Positions 26,842 through 35,794 of a stretch of 64,000 nucleotides of DNA are shown here, in pieces (the stretch's first letter is position 1; each line of letters opens with the position of its first letter). The position numbers and the translations under genes were made by a program. The stretch lies in assembly GCA_051209155.1 (NCBI GenBank), contig JBPJGB010000003.1; one strand, 5' to 3'. A model generated the notes under the pieces. That model saw nothing but the letters and a program-made list of their open reading frames with translations, did no database searches and was not told where the DNA came from. The DNA comes from Actomonas sp051209155 (GTDB taxonomy: Bacteria; Verrucomicrobiota; Verrucomicrobiia; Opitutales; Opitutaceae).

Positions 26842-27884
26842 CCGGCGAAAAACTCCTTGGTCGCCGCAATCTTGGCCCGCACGCCGCCGCCGAGCAGGCT
26901 GTCGCGGGCGATGGCCAGACCCTCGCGGGGGTTGTCCACCCGTCCCGTCGCCCACAGCGCCAAGCCGGCGTTCAGCGTGATCGTGTCGACCAGCCCCGCC
27001 GGCCCCCGCCCATCGAGCATCGCTTCGACCAACGCCACATTGTGCGCCACGTCGCCGCCCTGCAATTCGCTGAAGTCGCAAGGCTCCAGGCCAAAGTCGG
27101 CCGCTGTCCATTCGGTCGCCACATCGCGCAATCGACCCACGCCCCGCACGATGTTGCGCGTGGCCGTGGTGACTTCGTCGATGCCCTTGCCTTCGTCGAT
27201 CACGCCATGGGCGACCAACCCGGCCGTCGCGTCCAGGCGATCGAGCACGTCGGCCATGCGTTCCACCCACGGTTGGGCGAAAACACCGAGGATGATGTGG
27301 GCCGGACGGCCCGGATTGATCGTGGGACCGAGAATGTTGAACACCGTGCGCCGCCCCTGCGCCGCCAGCGCTTTGCGCACCGGCACGATGTGCTTGAAGG
27401 CCGGATGGTAGGCCGGCGCGAAAAAGAAACAGTAACCCAAGTCCGCCAGCGCCGCGTGCTGCTTTTCGGCCGAAGCATCGAGTTGCACGCCGAGTGCCGC
27501 GAGCAGGTCGGCGCTGCCGCAGGCGGAGGTGATGCCGCGGTTGCCGTGCTTCATCACCTTCACGCCCACCGCAGCCAGCGTCAGCACCACCATGCTGGAA
27601 ATATTGAATCCGCCGGAGTGATCACCACCCGTGCCCACGATATCCACGGCCTCGGCGGCAAACTCCTGCACGCCCGGATCGACCGCCTTCGTCCGAAAAG
27701 CCCGCGCCAGGGCCGCGATCTCCGCGGCCGTCTCGCCTTTGTCGGACAACGCGACGAGAAACTCCGCCTTGGCTTCGGCGGCGACCGCCTCGGCGGCCAG
27801 CGCATCGGCCGCGGCCAACATTTGTTCGTCCGAAAGGTCCTGCGCGGCGCGCAGCTGCTGGGTCAACGGGGCGAGGTCAGACAT
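26838..27884 (-). CDS. trpD: Anthranilate phosphoribosyltransferase
   Basis: TrpD transfers a phosphoribosyl group to anthranilate in tryptophan synthesis. The 348-residue protein has the PRPP-binding motif DIVGTGGDHSGGFNIS, VKVMKHGNRGITSACGSAD, the NILGPTINPG segment and DEVTTAT. The start MSDLAPLT gives the normal length. No other trp gene is nearby; it is translationally coupled to glmM, a separate pathway. Confidence 0.93.
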   Translation of the reverse strand: MSDLAPLTQQLRAAQDLSDEQMLAAADALAAEAVAAEAKAEFLVALSDKGETAAEIAALARAFRTKAVDPGVQEFAAEAVDIVGTGGDHSGGFNISSMVVLTLAAVGVKVMKHGNRGITSACGSADLLAALGVQLDASAEKQHAALADLGYCFFFAPAYHPAFKHIVPVRKALAAQGRRTVFNILGPTINPGRPAHIILGVFAQPWVERMADVLDRLDATAGLVAHGVIDEGKGIDEVTTATRNIVRGVGRLRDVATEWTAADFGLEPCDFSELQGGDVAHNVALVEAMLDGRGPAGLVDTITLNAGLALWATGRVDNPREGLAIARDSLLGGGVRAKIAATKEFFAG

Positions 27885-27965
27885 GGGGCCCAAACCCAAG
27901 CGGAAAACCCCCGCGCGCAAAGCCTAATCTGGACAGCGCGCTCAGCTTGTGGAACCCACAAGCCC

Positions 27966-28970
27966 GTGCGTCTGCTTCGCTTCCTCTTTTCCTGCTGCCT
28001 CGCCGGCTCGCTTTTCGCGCAGACCGAGCCCGCCGCCGAACCCGCTTCGGCCAGCGGCTTGAGCACCACCGACGCGGTCATCCTCGGTGTCGTGGAGGGC
28101 ATCACCGAATTTCTCCCCATTTCGTCGACCGGGCACCTCATCATCACCAACCACGCGCTCGGACTGGATGCCGAGGATCAACTCGTCGCGGCGGACGGCA
28201 CCCTGCTGTGGGCGGAAGCCCCGTCGGCCGAAAACCCGACCGGCACTCCGCTCACCCTCAAACTCGCCGCCGACACCTACATCGTGGTCATTCAGGTCGG
28301 CGCGATCGCCGCCGTTGTGTTTATCTTCTGGCCCGCCCTTGCCGGTATCCTGCGCGGACTCGCCGGTCGCGACCGCGAAGGCCTGCTGCTCCTGCGTAAC
28401 ATCGCCCTCGCTTTCTTCCCGGTCGTGATCGTCGGCCTGGCCTTCGATGACTGGATCGATGCCAACCTCTTTTCCATCGGCACCGTCATCGCCGCGCTCG
28501 TGGTCGGCGCCGGATTCATGGTCTTCGCCGAACGCTGGCGCCAAACCCACCTTCCGCCCACCGCCACCGGCGCTCCCGAGAAACGCCCCTGCGACCTGAC
28601 CCCGGCCCAAGCGGTGCAAATCGGCTGCGTCCAGTGCCTCGCCCTCTGGCCCGGCATGAGCCGCTCCATGGTTACGATGGTGGGCGGCTACTTCTGCGGA
28701 CTCGCCCCCGCCCGCGCCGCGGAATTCAGCTTTCTCGTGGGTCTCCCGGTCCTTGGCGGCGCCGCCGTCTACAAGGGCTGGCAGGCCGGCCCGGCCATGG
28801 TGGCGGTCTTCGGCTGGACCGAAATGCTGGTCGGCGGGCTCGTCGCGGCCGTCGCGGCCGGAGCCGCCGTGCGGTTTCTTGTAGCTTATTTGCAGAAGTT
28901 TGGCCTCGGTGCCTTCGCCGTCTATCGAGTCGTGCTCGCGATCGTGCTGGCCATCTGGATGCTCGATTGA
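27966..28970 (+). CDS. uppP: Undecaprenyl-diphosphatase
   Basis: UppP removes a phosphate from undecaprenyl diphosphate to recycle the lipid carrier for wall synthesis. The 334-residue membrane protein has both catalytic motifs: VVEGITEFLPISSTGHLII and WPGMSRSMVTM. Two features are odd. The N-terminus looks like a cleavable signal (LLRFLFSCCLAGSLFAQ). About 25 extra polar residues (GTLLWAEAPSAENPTG) lie between the first motif and the next helix. The GTG start is the only start near the signal-like segment; a longer in-frame start overlaps trpD on the other strand. Confidence 0.9.
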   Translation: MRLLRFLFSCCLAGSLFAQTEPAAEPASASGLSTTDAVILGVVEGITEFLPISSTGHLIITNHALGLDAEDQLVAADGTLLWAEAPSAENPTGTPLTLKLAADTYIVVIQVGAIAAVVFIFWPALAGILRGLAGRDREGLLLLRNIALAFFPVVIVGLAFDDWIDANLFSIGTVIAALVVGAGFMVFAERWRQTHLPPTATGAPEKRPCDLTPAQAVQIGCVQCLALWPGMSRSMVTMVGGYFCGLAPARAAEFSFLVGLPVLGGAAVYKGWQAGPAMVAVFGWTEMLVGGLVAAVAAGAAVRFLVAYLQKFGLGAFAVYRVVLAIVLAIWMLD

Positions 28971-29010
28971 GAATCTGGCCAACTCCCTCAAATCCGCTGG
29001 GGTTAATCGC

Positions 29011-29038
29011 TTGACGCGCCTAAGCGCCGCTCTTTACT
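29011..29038 (+). promoter_or_regulatory. Candidate sigma-70 promoter of rpmF-plsX-fabH
   Basis: TTGACG and TTTACT are spaced by 16 bases, about 70 bases before the L32 gene. Five of six -35 bases and four of six -10 bases match the consensus. Confidence 0.4.
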
Positions 29039-29106
29039 CCCTCGCCTTTGTCCTTCTTGAAAGGCTCGATTCTCGAGACCCGACAAACCTTTAAACACCG
29101 CCCGTC

Positions 29107-29286
29107 ATGGCTCAACCGAAACGCAAACAGTCCAAACGCCGCAGCGCCCATCGTCGTGCTGCCAACGCTTTCAAGGCGCCTGAAGTCGCCTTCGATCCCA
29201 CGGACGGCTCCGCCGTTCGTCCGCACCGCGTGAACCCGAACACGGGTATGTATCGCGGCCGCCAGGTGCTCGACGTCAACGTCTGA
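29107..29286 (+). CDS. rpmF: 50S ribosomal protein L32
   Basis: The 59-residue protein starts MAQPKRKQSKRRSAHRRA and has the L32 core with HRVNPNTGMYRGRQV. The zinc-binding CxxC pairs found in many L32 proteins are absent, so this is a Cys-minus form. It lies 42 bases ahead of plsX, the conserved rpmF-plsX-fabH arrangement that links ribosome and membrane-lipid synthesis. Confidence 0.93.
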   Translation: MAQPKRKQSKRRSAHRRAANAFKAPEVAFDPTDGSAVRPHRVNPNTGMYRGRQVLDVNV

Positions 29287-29328
29287 GCCCTCACCCCCAG
29301 CTCATGATCCGTCCGGCAATCCAAACGG

Positions 29329-30399
29329 ATGGAAAATCACTCAGCTGATACCCGCCGCATCGCGCTCGACGCGATGGGCGGGGACATGGGCCCGGCCGAA
29401 GTGGTCGAGGCCTTGCAACTAGCTCTGCGGGAGTTTTCCGACCTCTGCCCCGTCACCATCGTGGGCAACGAGGCCGAACTGGAGCCCCTGCTCAAGCAGG
29501 CCAAGCTCCTCGACCATCCCAAGGTCGCGTTGCTGCATGCCGGCGAGGTCATCACCATGGCCGACGAGGTCATGACCGCGATCAAGCGCAAGCGCGACTC
29601 GTCCATGCTCAAGGCCATTGAGTTGGTGAAGGAGGGTGAAGCCCGCGCCCTCGTTTCGACGGGCAACACCAAGATCCTCGTCTCCGCCGGCACCCTCAAG
29701 CTGCGCACCCTCGCCGGCGTCGAGCGTCCCGCCCTCGCCCCCGTCATTCCGCGCGACGGTGGCCACTTCATTTTGATCGATGCCGGGGCCAATCCCGACG
29801 CCCGCCCCGGCCACCTCGTGCACAATGCCATCCTCGGCAGCCACTACGCGCGAATGGAGCTCGGCGTCGAACGCCCTCGCGTCGGCCTGCTCACGATCGG
29901 CACCGAGGAGGGCAAGGGCAACGCCCTGATCAACGGCACCCATGAGAGCCTCAAGGCCATCGGCGATCTCGTGAACTACGTCGGCCCGGTTGAAGGTTTC
30001 CAGGTCTTCTTCGATCACGTCGACGTCATCGTTTGCGATGGCTTCACCGGTAACATTTGCCTCAAGAGCTGGGAATCGCTCTCCAAGTTTTTCCGCAACG
30101 AACTCAAAGCGCAGATGCTCTCCACGCCGGTGCGCCGTCTCGGCGGTTTCCTCGCCAAGGGCGCCTTCACCGGCTTGCGGCACCGCATCCAACCCGAGCG
30201 CTATGGCGGCGCCCCGCTGCTCGGCCTGCGCGGCACCGTCCTCAAGGCCCACGGTTCGGCCAACCGCTACGCGCTCATGAACGCCATCGGCGACGCCAGC
30301 GAGTTCATCCGCGTGGACTTCACCAGTCGCATTGAGAGCGACATCGAACGCGCCAACAAAATCCTGCGGCCCGAGCCGGTCGACACGACGAACCTCTGA
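29329..30399 (+). CDS. plsX: Phosphate acyltransferase PlsX
   Basis: PlsX makes acyl-phosphate from acyl-ACP, the first committed substrate for phosphatidic acid synthesis in most bacteria. The 356-residue peripheral membrane enzyme has the N-terminal RIALDAMGGDMGP, the segment ALVSTGNTKILVSAG, the motif LIDAGANPDARP and the C-terminal FTGLRHRIQPERYGGAPLLGLRG. It lies between rpmF and fabH with short gaps. Confidence 0.96.
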   Translation: MENHSADTRRIALDAMGGDMGPAEVVEALQLALREFSDLCPVTIVGNEAELEPLLKQAKLLDHPKVALLHAGEVITMADEVMTAIKRKRDSSMLKAIELVKEGEARALVSTGNTKILVSAGTLKLRTLAGVERPALAPVIPRDGGHFILIDAGANPDARPGHLVHNAILGSHYARMELGVERPRVGLLTIGTEEGKGNALINGTHESLKAIGDLVNYVGPVEGFQVFFDHVDVIVCDGFTGNICLKSWESLSKFFRNELKAQMLSTPVRRLGGFLAKGAFTGLRHRIQPERYGGAPLLGLRGTVLKAHGSANRYALMNAIGDASEFIRVDFTSRIESDIERANKILRPEPVDTTNL

Positions 30400-30417
30400 G
30401 GCACGGACGCACTTTTC

Positions 30418-31407
30418 ATGGCCGACACCACCTTCGCCATTTTGGGCACCGGTTCCTACGCGCCCCAGCGCGTGATGACGAACGAAGACCTCGCCGAGCT
30501 GGTCGATACCTCGGATGATTGGATCATCTCCCGCACCGGGATCAAAGAGCGCCACATCGCCGCCGAGGGCGAAATGACCTCCGACCTGGCCGCCGCCGCG
30601 GCCCGCGCCGCCATAGCCGATGCTGGCATCGCCATCGATCAGGTCGACCTCATCATCGTGGCCACCGTCACCGGTGACATGCCCATGCCGGCCACCGCCT
30701 GCATCGTGCAGGCCAAACTCGGCGCCCGGCCCGATGCCGCCTGCTTCGACGTGCAGGCCGCCTGCTCCGGTTTCATCTACGCCTTGGATACCGCTTGGGC
30801 GATGCTGCAGTCCGGCCGTTACCGCCACGCCATCGTGATCGGCGCCGAAAAACTTTCCTCCGTGCTCGATTGGTCCGATCGCACGACCTGCGTGCTTTTT
30901 GGCGATGCCGCCGGTGCGGTGGTCATTGGCCCCCGGCCCGAAGGGGCGACCGCCGAGATTCAGGGCGCCCGTCTCTATTCCGAGGGTGGCAACACCGAGC
31001 TGCTCTGCATCCCGGGCGGCGGTTCCAACCACCCCACCCCCGGCACGGACGATCCGCCCCGCCACATCCAGATGCGCGGCCGGGAGGTCTTCAAATTCGC
31101 CGTGCGCGAAATGGAGGACGCGGCCCGCGACATCTTGGAACAACACGGCGTCGAAGCGGACGAAGTGAGCTGCGTCATCCCGCACCAGGCCAACCTGCGC
31201 ATCATCGACGCCATCGCCCAATATCTCGAAATCCCCGTCGACCGTTTTTTTGTGAACCTCGACCGCTACGGCAACACCTCCGCCGCCTCCATTCCCCTCG
31301 CTCTCGACGAAGCGCGTCGAGTGGGTCGGATCAAGCCGGGGGACCTCACCCTGCTCGTCGCCTTTGGGGCGGGCTTGACCTACGGTAGCGCGCTGGTTCG
31401 CTGGTAA
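30418..31407 (+). CDS. fabH: 3-oxoacyl-ACP synthase III
   Basis: FabH condenses acetyl-CoA with malonyl-ACP to start fatty acid synthesis. The 329-residue thiolase-fold enzyme has the catalytic triad Cys116 (FDVQAACSGFIYAL), His256 (IPHQANLRI) and Asn286 (GNTSAAS), with the usual N-terminal DDWIISRTGIKERH. It follows plsX by 18 bases. Confidence 0.96.
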   Translation: MADTTFAILGTGSYAPQRVMTNEDLAELVDTSDDWIISRTGIKERHIAAEGEMTSDLAAAAARAAIADAGIAIDQVDLIIVATVTGDMPMPATACIVQAKLGARPDAACFDVQAACSGFIYALDTAWAMLQSGRYRHAIVIGAEKLSSVLDWSDRTTCVLFGDAAGAVVIGPRPEGATAEIQGARLYSEGGNTELLCIPGGGSNHPTPGTDDPPRHIQMRGREVFKFAVREMEDAARDILEQHGVEADEVSCVIPHQANLRIIDAIAQYLEIPVDRFFVNLDRYGNTSAASIPLALDEARRVGRIKPGDLTLLVAFGAGLTYGSALVRW

Positions 31408-31431
31408 TCCTTTCAAATGCTCCACCTTTCG

Positions 31432-32478
31432 ATGCGTCGTTTCAGCGCCCTCTCCCTTTTCGCCCTCTTCCTTGCACTGTCCGCCGGCATTCGCGCCGAG
31501 CTCGTCTGGACGCCCGGCGAGGGCTGGAGCATCGAAGGCGGAGCCCTCTCCGGCCTGGTCGGCGCCGACGCCCGCAACGCGCTCGACGTGATGAATCGGG
31601 CCCGTGCCGCCGAGGAAGCCGGCAACACCCGCAGCGCCCTGCGCGGCTACAAGCGCGTCACCAAGAACTACCCCAACTCGATCTACGCGCCCGAGGCCAA
31701 CTATCGCACCGCCCACGTCTATCTCGCGCGGCGTCAGCTCTACAAGGCCTTCGAAACCTTCCAGCAGATCATGACCCGCTACCCCAACAGCGATCGGTTC
31801 AATGAAGTGCTGGGCGAACAATATCGCATCGCCACCCGCCTCATGGAAGGCGAGCGCAACTACCACTGGGGCTGGCTGCCCAGCCTGCGCAGCCGCGAGC
31901 GCGCGATCGCCTACTTCGAGTGGGTCGTCGCGAATGCCCCCTACAGTGACTACGCGCCGCTGGCGCTCATGAACGTGGCTAAGCTGCACCGTCGGCTCAA
32001 CAACACCGCCTTCGCCATCGATGCACTCGACCGTCTGATCAACAACTACGGCCAGAGCCTGCTCGCCCCCGACGCCTACCTCGAACTGGCCAAGACCCAC
32101 GCCTCGCTGGTCGATGGCCCGAACTACGACCAGGAATCCACCCGCGAAGCCATCACCTACTTCGAAGACTTCATGATCCTCTTCGCCGAGGACGAGGGAC
32201 TGCCGGAAGCCCAGGAAGGCCTCGACGAGGTGAAGACCATTTTCGCCGAGAGCAAAATGGTGCTGGGCAACTACTACTTCAAATACCGGAAGAACTACAA
32301 AGGCGCCCGCGTCTTCTACAACGAAGCCATCACCGCTTTCCCGGGCTCCGAGGTCGCCGAACGCGCTCGCGCCAGACTCGACGTGATCGACGCCATCGAG
32401 GCCGAGCAAGAAGCGGTCGCCAACGGCGAGCCCGCCACCGCCCCGACCAAGCGCAAGAAGTTCCTCGGTCTCTTTTGA
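31432..32478 (+). CDS. Exported TPR protein, BamD/YbgF-like
   Basis: The protein has about 348 residues and a signal peptide (SALSLFALFLALSAGIRAE). TPR-like units follow: AAEEAGNTRSALRGYKRVTK, IYAPEANYRTAHVYLARRQL, AFETFQQIMTRYPNSDRF and, near the end, YYFKYRKNYKGARVFYNEAI. The repeats with YPNS-type turns are those of BamD, the essential outer-membrane assembly lipoprotein. No lipobox Cys is visible after the signal, so a soluble periplasmic or processed form is possible. The ATG at the signal is chosen over one five codons earlier. The LptE-like gene follows 26 bases on, consistent with an envelope-biogenesis operon. Confidence 0.75.
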   Translation: MRRFSALSLFALFLALSAGIRAELVWTPGEGWSIEGGALSGLVGADARNALDVMNRARAAEEAGNTRSALRGYKRVTKNYPNSIYAPEANYRTAHVYLARRQLYKAFETFQQIMTRYPNSDRFNEVLGEQYRIATRLMEGERNYHWGWLPSLRSRERAIAYFEWVVANAPYSDYAPLALMNVAKLHRRLNNTAFAIDALDRLINNYGQSLLAPDAYLELAKTHASLVDGPNYDQESTREAITYFEDFMILFAEDEGLPEAQEGLDEVKTIFAESKMVLGNYYFKYRKNYKGARVFYNEAITAFPGSEVAERARARLDVIDAIEAEQEAVANGEPATAPTKRKKFLGLF

Positions 32479-32504
32479 TCGTCGGACGCCGTCATTGCCT
32501 CGCC

Positions 32505-33041
32505 ATGGTTCGCCAACCCTCCCGGCTCCAACCTTTGGCGAAACTCCTCGGCCTGCTGGTCGTCTTGCTGGTCTGGGCCGGTTGCGCGAACTATCAACTC
32601 GGCACTCAGGCGCAGCCCCTCGGGTTCACCAGCCTCTACGTCGCTCCGGTCAAAAACGACGCCGCCGTGCCGCAAGCCGTCGCGCTCGTCACCCGCGAGC
32701 TGCGCACCGCCCTGCTCCGCGACGGCCGTGTCACCCTCGCCGACGACGAAGCCTCGGCCGACGCCGTGCTGACGGTCGAACTCAACGACTACGGCCGGAC
32801 CTTCACCGCCGTGCAGCCGACCGACACCGCGCTCGCCCGCAAGTTTGACCTCGCCCTCGGCGCCCGTTGCAGCCTCGTCAATCAGCGCACCGGCCAAGCC
32901 CTTTTTGAAAACCGCACCGTGCGGGTGACGCGGCAGATCTACGTCGATGAAGGCCAGAACCCGGCCGAATACCAGGCCCTGCCGCACCTCGCCGATCAAC
33001 TCGCCGACTGGGTCGCGCACGCGGTGCTCGACGTCTGGTGA
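32505..33041 (+). CDS. LptE-like outer-membrane lipoprotein
   Basis: The 178-residue protein has a lipoprotein signal with lipobox LVWAGC. The body (GFTSLYVAPVKNDAAVPQAVALVTRELRTALL) resembles LptE, the plug partner of LptD in LPS transport, with alternating strands and one long helix. An LptD-like gene lies about 5 kb downstream in this window. An in-frame TTG ten codons upstream that overlaps the previous stop is possible, but the ATG gives a compact lipoprotein signal. The similarity is structural, so confidence is moderate. Confidence 0.7.
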   Translation: MVRQPSRLQPLAKLLGLLVVLLVWAGCANYQLGTQAQPLGFTSLYVAPVKNDAAVPQAVALVTRELRTALLRDGRVTLADDEASADAVLTVELNDYGRTFTAVQPTDTALARKFDLALGARCSLVNQRTGQALFENRTVRVTRQIYVDEGQNPAEYQALPHLADQLADWVAHAVLDVW

Positions 33042-33063
33042 TTCCCCCTTTCGACTCGGCGCA

Positions 33064-33729
33064 GTGAAGCTCGCTCCTGTTCTCGCGCCCTCCCTCCTCG
33101 CCGGCGATCACGCCGCCCTCGGTGAAAGTGCCGAAGTTGTCCCGGCCCACGGCCTCGACTGGTTGCACGTCGATATCATGGACGCGCACTTTGTGCCCAA
33201 CCTGACCTTCGGACCCGAGGTCGTCGCCGCTCTGCGCCGCCGTCCCAAGTTAAAGGACACCTTCTTCGACACCCACCTCATGCTCGACGAGCCGCACCGC
33301 TACGTCGAAGCCTTCGCCAAGGCCGGCTCGAACCAAATTACGGTTCACATCGAGCCCGACTACGATCACGCCGCCACCCTCCGTCACATCCGCGAACTCG
33401 GCTGCAAATGCGGCATCGTGCTCAACCCCGATACGCCCGCCACCGCCGTCGAACACCTCCTGGATCAAGTCGACATCGTGCTGGTGATGACCGTGCAACC
33501 CGGCTTCGGCGGCCAGAGTTTCCGCACCGCGATGATGCCCAAACTCGAGCAAATCGACGCCTGGCGCCAGGAACGCGGCCTGAACTTCCGCCTCGAAGTC
33601 GACGGCGGCGTCGACCTCGCCACCGGCCCCCTTTGCCGCGCCGCCGGTGCCGACACCTTCGTCGCCGGCACCGCCTTCTTCAAAGCCCAAGACCGCGCCG
33701 CCTTCGCCGCCGCCGTGGCCGGATGGTGA
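33064..33729 (+). CDS. rpe: Ribulose-phosphate 3-epimerase
   Basis: Rpe interconverts ribulose-5-phosphate and xylulose-5-phosphate in the pentose phosphate pathway. The 221-residue TIM-barrel protein has APSLLAGDHAALGE, the metal site in LHVDIMDAHFVPNLTFGP (His and Asp), the second Asp/His region MTVQPGFGGQSF and the final EVDGGVDLATG. The start is GTG, directly after the lptE-like gene. A longer frame overlapping that gene is rejected. Confidence 0.95.
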   Translation: MKLAPVLAPSLLAGDHAALGESAEVVPAHGLDWLHVDIMDAHFVPNLTFGPEVVAALRRRPKLKDTFFDTHLMLDEPHRYVEAFAKAGSNQITVHIEPDYDHAATLRHIRELGCKCGIVLNPDTPATAVEHLLDQVDIVLVMTVQPGFGGQSFRTAMMPKLEQIDAWRQERGLNFRLEVDGGVDLATGPLCRAAGADTFVAGTAFFKAQDRAAFAAAVAGW

Positions 33730-34736
33730 GCCCTTGGCGAACGCTGTTTGCCTACTCGAGCGGCCCTGGCCACTACGCCACGGTTGGGTCTCGGATCGCC
33801 GCGGGCGTGCTGGACCTCATCCCCTTTCTTCCGCTGGCCGCCGTCGGCCTTTTCTTTCAAGACGCGTGGAAAGATCGGGCTTGGGTTTGGCTGTGGTCGG
33901 GCGGGATCCTTGCACTCCACAGCGCCTATTTCGTCGTGTTTCACGCTCGTTGGGGCGCCACCCCTGGCAAAGCCTTGCTTAAATGCCGACTGGTAGGTCG
34001 CGACGGCAACTCATGCCCGACTCTCCGACAAGCAATCATCCGGGAAGTCCCGTGGATCACCTTGGGAGTCGTCAGTCTGCTGGGATTGCCCTCCCCTTGG
34101 AATGCCATCGATTTTGCGTGGTTCGGCGCCTGCTTGGTCTGCATGCTGGTTGATCCCCGCCGGCGAAACCTAGATGACATCGCCGCAGGCCTGACGCTGA
34201 TTCAAGTTGAGCGGACGGCGAGCGCAGCGCCCACTCCCACCGCCACCCTACGCGGGCTACGGGACGCCTTGCCGTTGCGCCGCACTGCTGCCGCCGGTCT
34301 GAATTTACTCCTCATACTGGGTGTAAAGTTCGGTCTCCTGCAGTGGCAAAATCCGGGAACCCCCATCGACGCAACGCTTACCGGGTCTGCCTGGCAGGCG
34401 GGACTGGCGGGCTTGATCTCGTTCTGGCTGCTTTGCGGGATGGCTGGTCGGAGTCCAGGCGCCATGCTGCTCGGAATCGTTACGCTGGACCGCGACGATC
34501 GAGCACTGGCAATGCTACCGAGCCTCTTGCGATCACTGCCATTTTTACTTTTCGCCCTCTACGTTGGATTCATACGACAGTTCGATCCCGGGATGGTCGC
34601 TCAACTCACGTTCAGTGCCCTGTGGTGTTTTCTCGCCGCCAATGGCGTGGTCTTCACCCTCACCGGACGATCACTGTTGGATCGAATGATGAAGGTGCGG
34701 GTGATGGAGCAGGCGAACCCGCTTGATTACAGGTAA
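33723..34736 (+). CDS. Membrane protein with two RDD-type domains
   Basis: The 337-residue integral membrane protein has two consecutive RDD-like units. The first begins ATVGSRIAAGVLDLIPFLPLAAVG and includes HARWGATPGKALLKCRLVGRDG. The second includes AGRSPGAMLLGIVTLDRDD and ends FTLTGRSLLDRMMKVRV. The segments GATPGKALL and GRSPGAMLL correspond to each other, which points to duplication. RDD proteins are mostly of unknown function, some linked to ion exchange. Its ATG overlaps the end of rpe. Codon choice here is less GC-biased than its neighbours. Confidence 0.75.
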   Translation: MVSPWRTLFAYSSGPGHYATVGSRIAAGVLDLIPFLPLAAVGLFFQDAWKDRAWVWLWSGGILALHSAYFVVFHARWGATPGKALLKCRLVGRDGNSCPTLRQAIIREVPWITLGVVSLLGLPSPWNAIDFAWFGACLVCMLVDPRRRNLDDIAAGLTLIQVERTASAAPTPTATLRGLRDALPLRRTAAAGLNLLLILGVKFGLLQWQNPGTPIDATLTGSAWQAGLAGLISFWLLCGMAGRSPGAMLLGIVTLDRDDRALAMLPSLLRSLPFLLFALYVGFIRQFDPGMVAQLTFSALWCFLAANGVVFTLTGRSLLDRMMKVRVMEQANPLDYR

Positions 34737-34752
34737 GCGCCATTTGCGGCGG

Positions 34753-35589
34753 TCAGGATTCCACCCTGCTCGCGCCGGCTGCACGTCGCCGCCGCCAGAT
34801 CACGAAACCGAACACCGCCGCACCAGCCATCGCCGCGTAGGTGCCTGGTTCAGGCACGGCCGAGAGCGAGGGGTTGAGCTCGATCGAGCCGATGCTGCCG
34901 TAGGTCCCGAGGAAGGCTTCGGAGGCCGCGAATTCATAGATCAGCTGCACCGTGCCGTTGTAGGTTCCATTCGCCTGCACCGCGGGATTCTGCGCGACCG
35001 CGCTGTCGATGATTCCGGTGATCACGTCAAACTCGGTGTGCACGAAGATGGCCCCGGTGCTGGGAGAAGCCGCATCCGAGAGAAAATAGGTGGTCGTGAC
35101 CAAGGCCAGGTTCACGTCTTGAATCCCGGAGGACAGCACCGGGTCGATTGTCTCGCCGAAGGACGAGGTGTGAAAGTTGGTGTCCCCCGCACCGATGGTA
35201 GCGAACCCCGGATTAAAGAGGATCGTGTTACCAAAGGTCTCCACGTTGACATCCAGGATGGTTTGGGCGCCGAACTGGTTGGCTGGAGTCGTCCCGGTGA
35301 TGTCGGAACCGCGGGCGTCCCCGGCCAGCGTCAGGCTGAAAGCCGAATAGACGATCTGCAGTGAGTTCACGGTGCCCCAACTCTCCGGGAGCAAGTGAAA
35401 ATAATAATCCTGCTCGCGCGAGACCTCCGCTTGCGGCGATCCCGCCGCGGTGTGGTCCGTATCCAAGGCTTGGAGACTGTCGGAAAGGTTGATCGTGCTG
35501 GTGGCCCGAACCATCACCTGGCCTCGTAAGCTGTGGTCGCCCATGAGGGACCATGAAACGAGCATGAAAAGAAGGACGGAATGACGCAT
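34753..35589 (-). CDS. PEP-CTERM sorted exported protein
   Basis: The 278-residue protein has a signal peptide (HSVLLFMLVSWSLMGDHSLRG), a body rich in Gly, Ser, Thr and Asn, and the C-terminal sorting signal VPEPGTYAAMAGAAVFGF followed by a basic WRRRRAAGA tail. PEP-CTERM proteins are processed by exosortase and go to the cell surface or exopolysaccharide; no exosortase gene is in view. The body has no recognised domain. The ATG at the signal peptide is chosen over a longer in-frame start that adds 44 uncharacteristic residues. Confidence 0.85.
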   Translation of the reverse strand: MRHSVLLFMLVSWSLMGDHSLRGQVMVRATSTINLSDSLQALDTDHTAAGSPQAEVSREQDYYFHLLPESWGTVNSLQIVYSAFSLTLAGDARGSDITGTTPANQFGAQTILDVNVETFGNTILFNPGFATIGAGDTNFHTSSFGETIDPVLSSGIQDVNLALVTTTYFLSDAASPSTGAIFVHTEFDVITGIIDSAVAQNPAVQANGTYNGTVQLIYEFAASEAFLGTYGSIGSIELNPSLSAVPEPGTYAAMAGAAVFGFVIWRRRRAAGASRVES

Positions 35590-35794
35590 GTGGGATGAGG
35601 CTGGAGAAGGTGAGCCACGATTCGATGCCCCCCTGGCAGGGTGAGCCGAATGTGACGCCGCCACCCTAACCGCAGCGGCCCGCGGCAACCATCCCCCGAA
35701 CGGGTGAGATCGCCCCGTCATTCGACGGCGTCAACGCGACAGCGCGCCCACCGCATCCCGTCCCATCGTATCTATTTCCACAATACGACTATGA

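Noticed and set aside
29419..32409. Open frame of about 1000 codons on the minus strand across plsX, fabH and the BamD-like gene
   Set aside because: It covers three recognised genes in antisense. Its repetitive Gly/Val/Glu composition is an artefact of third-position GC bias.
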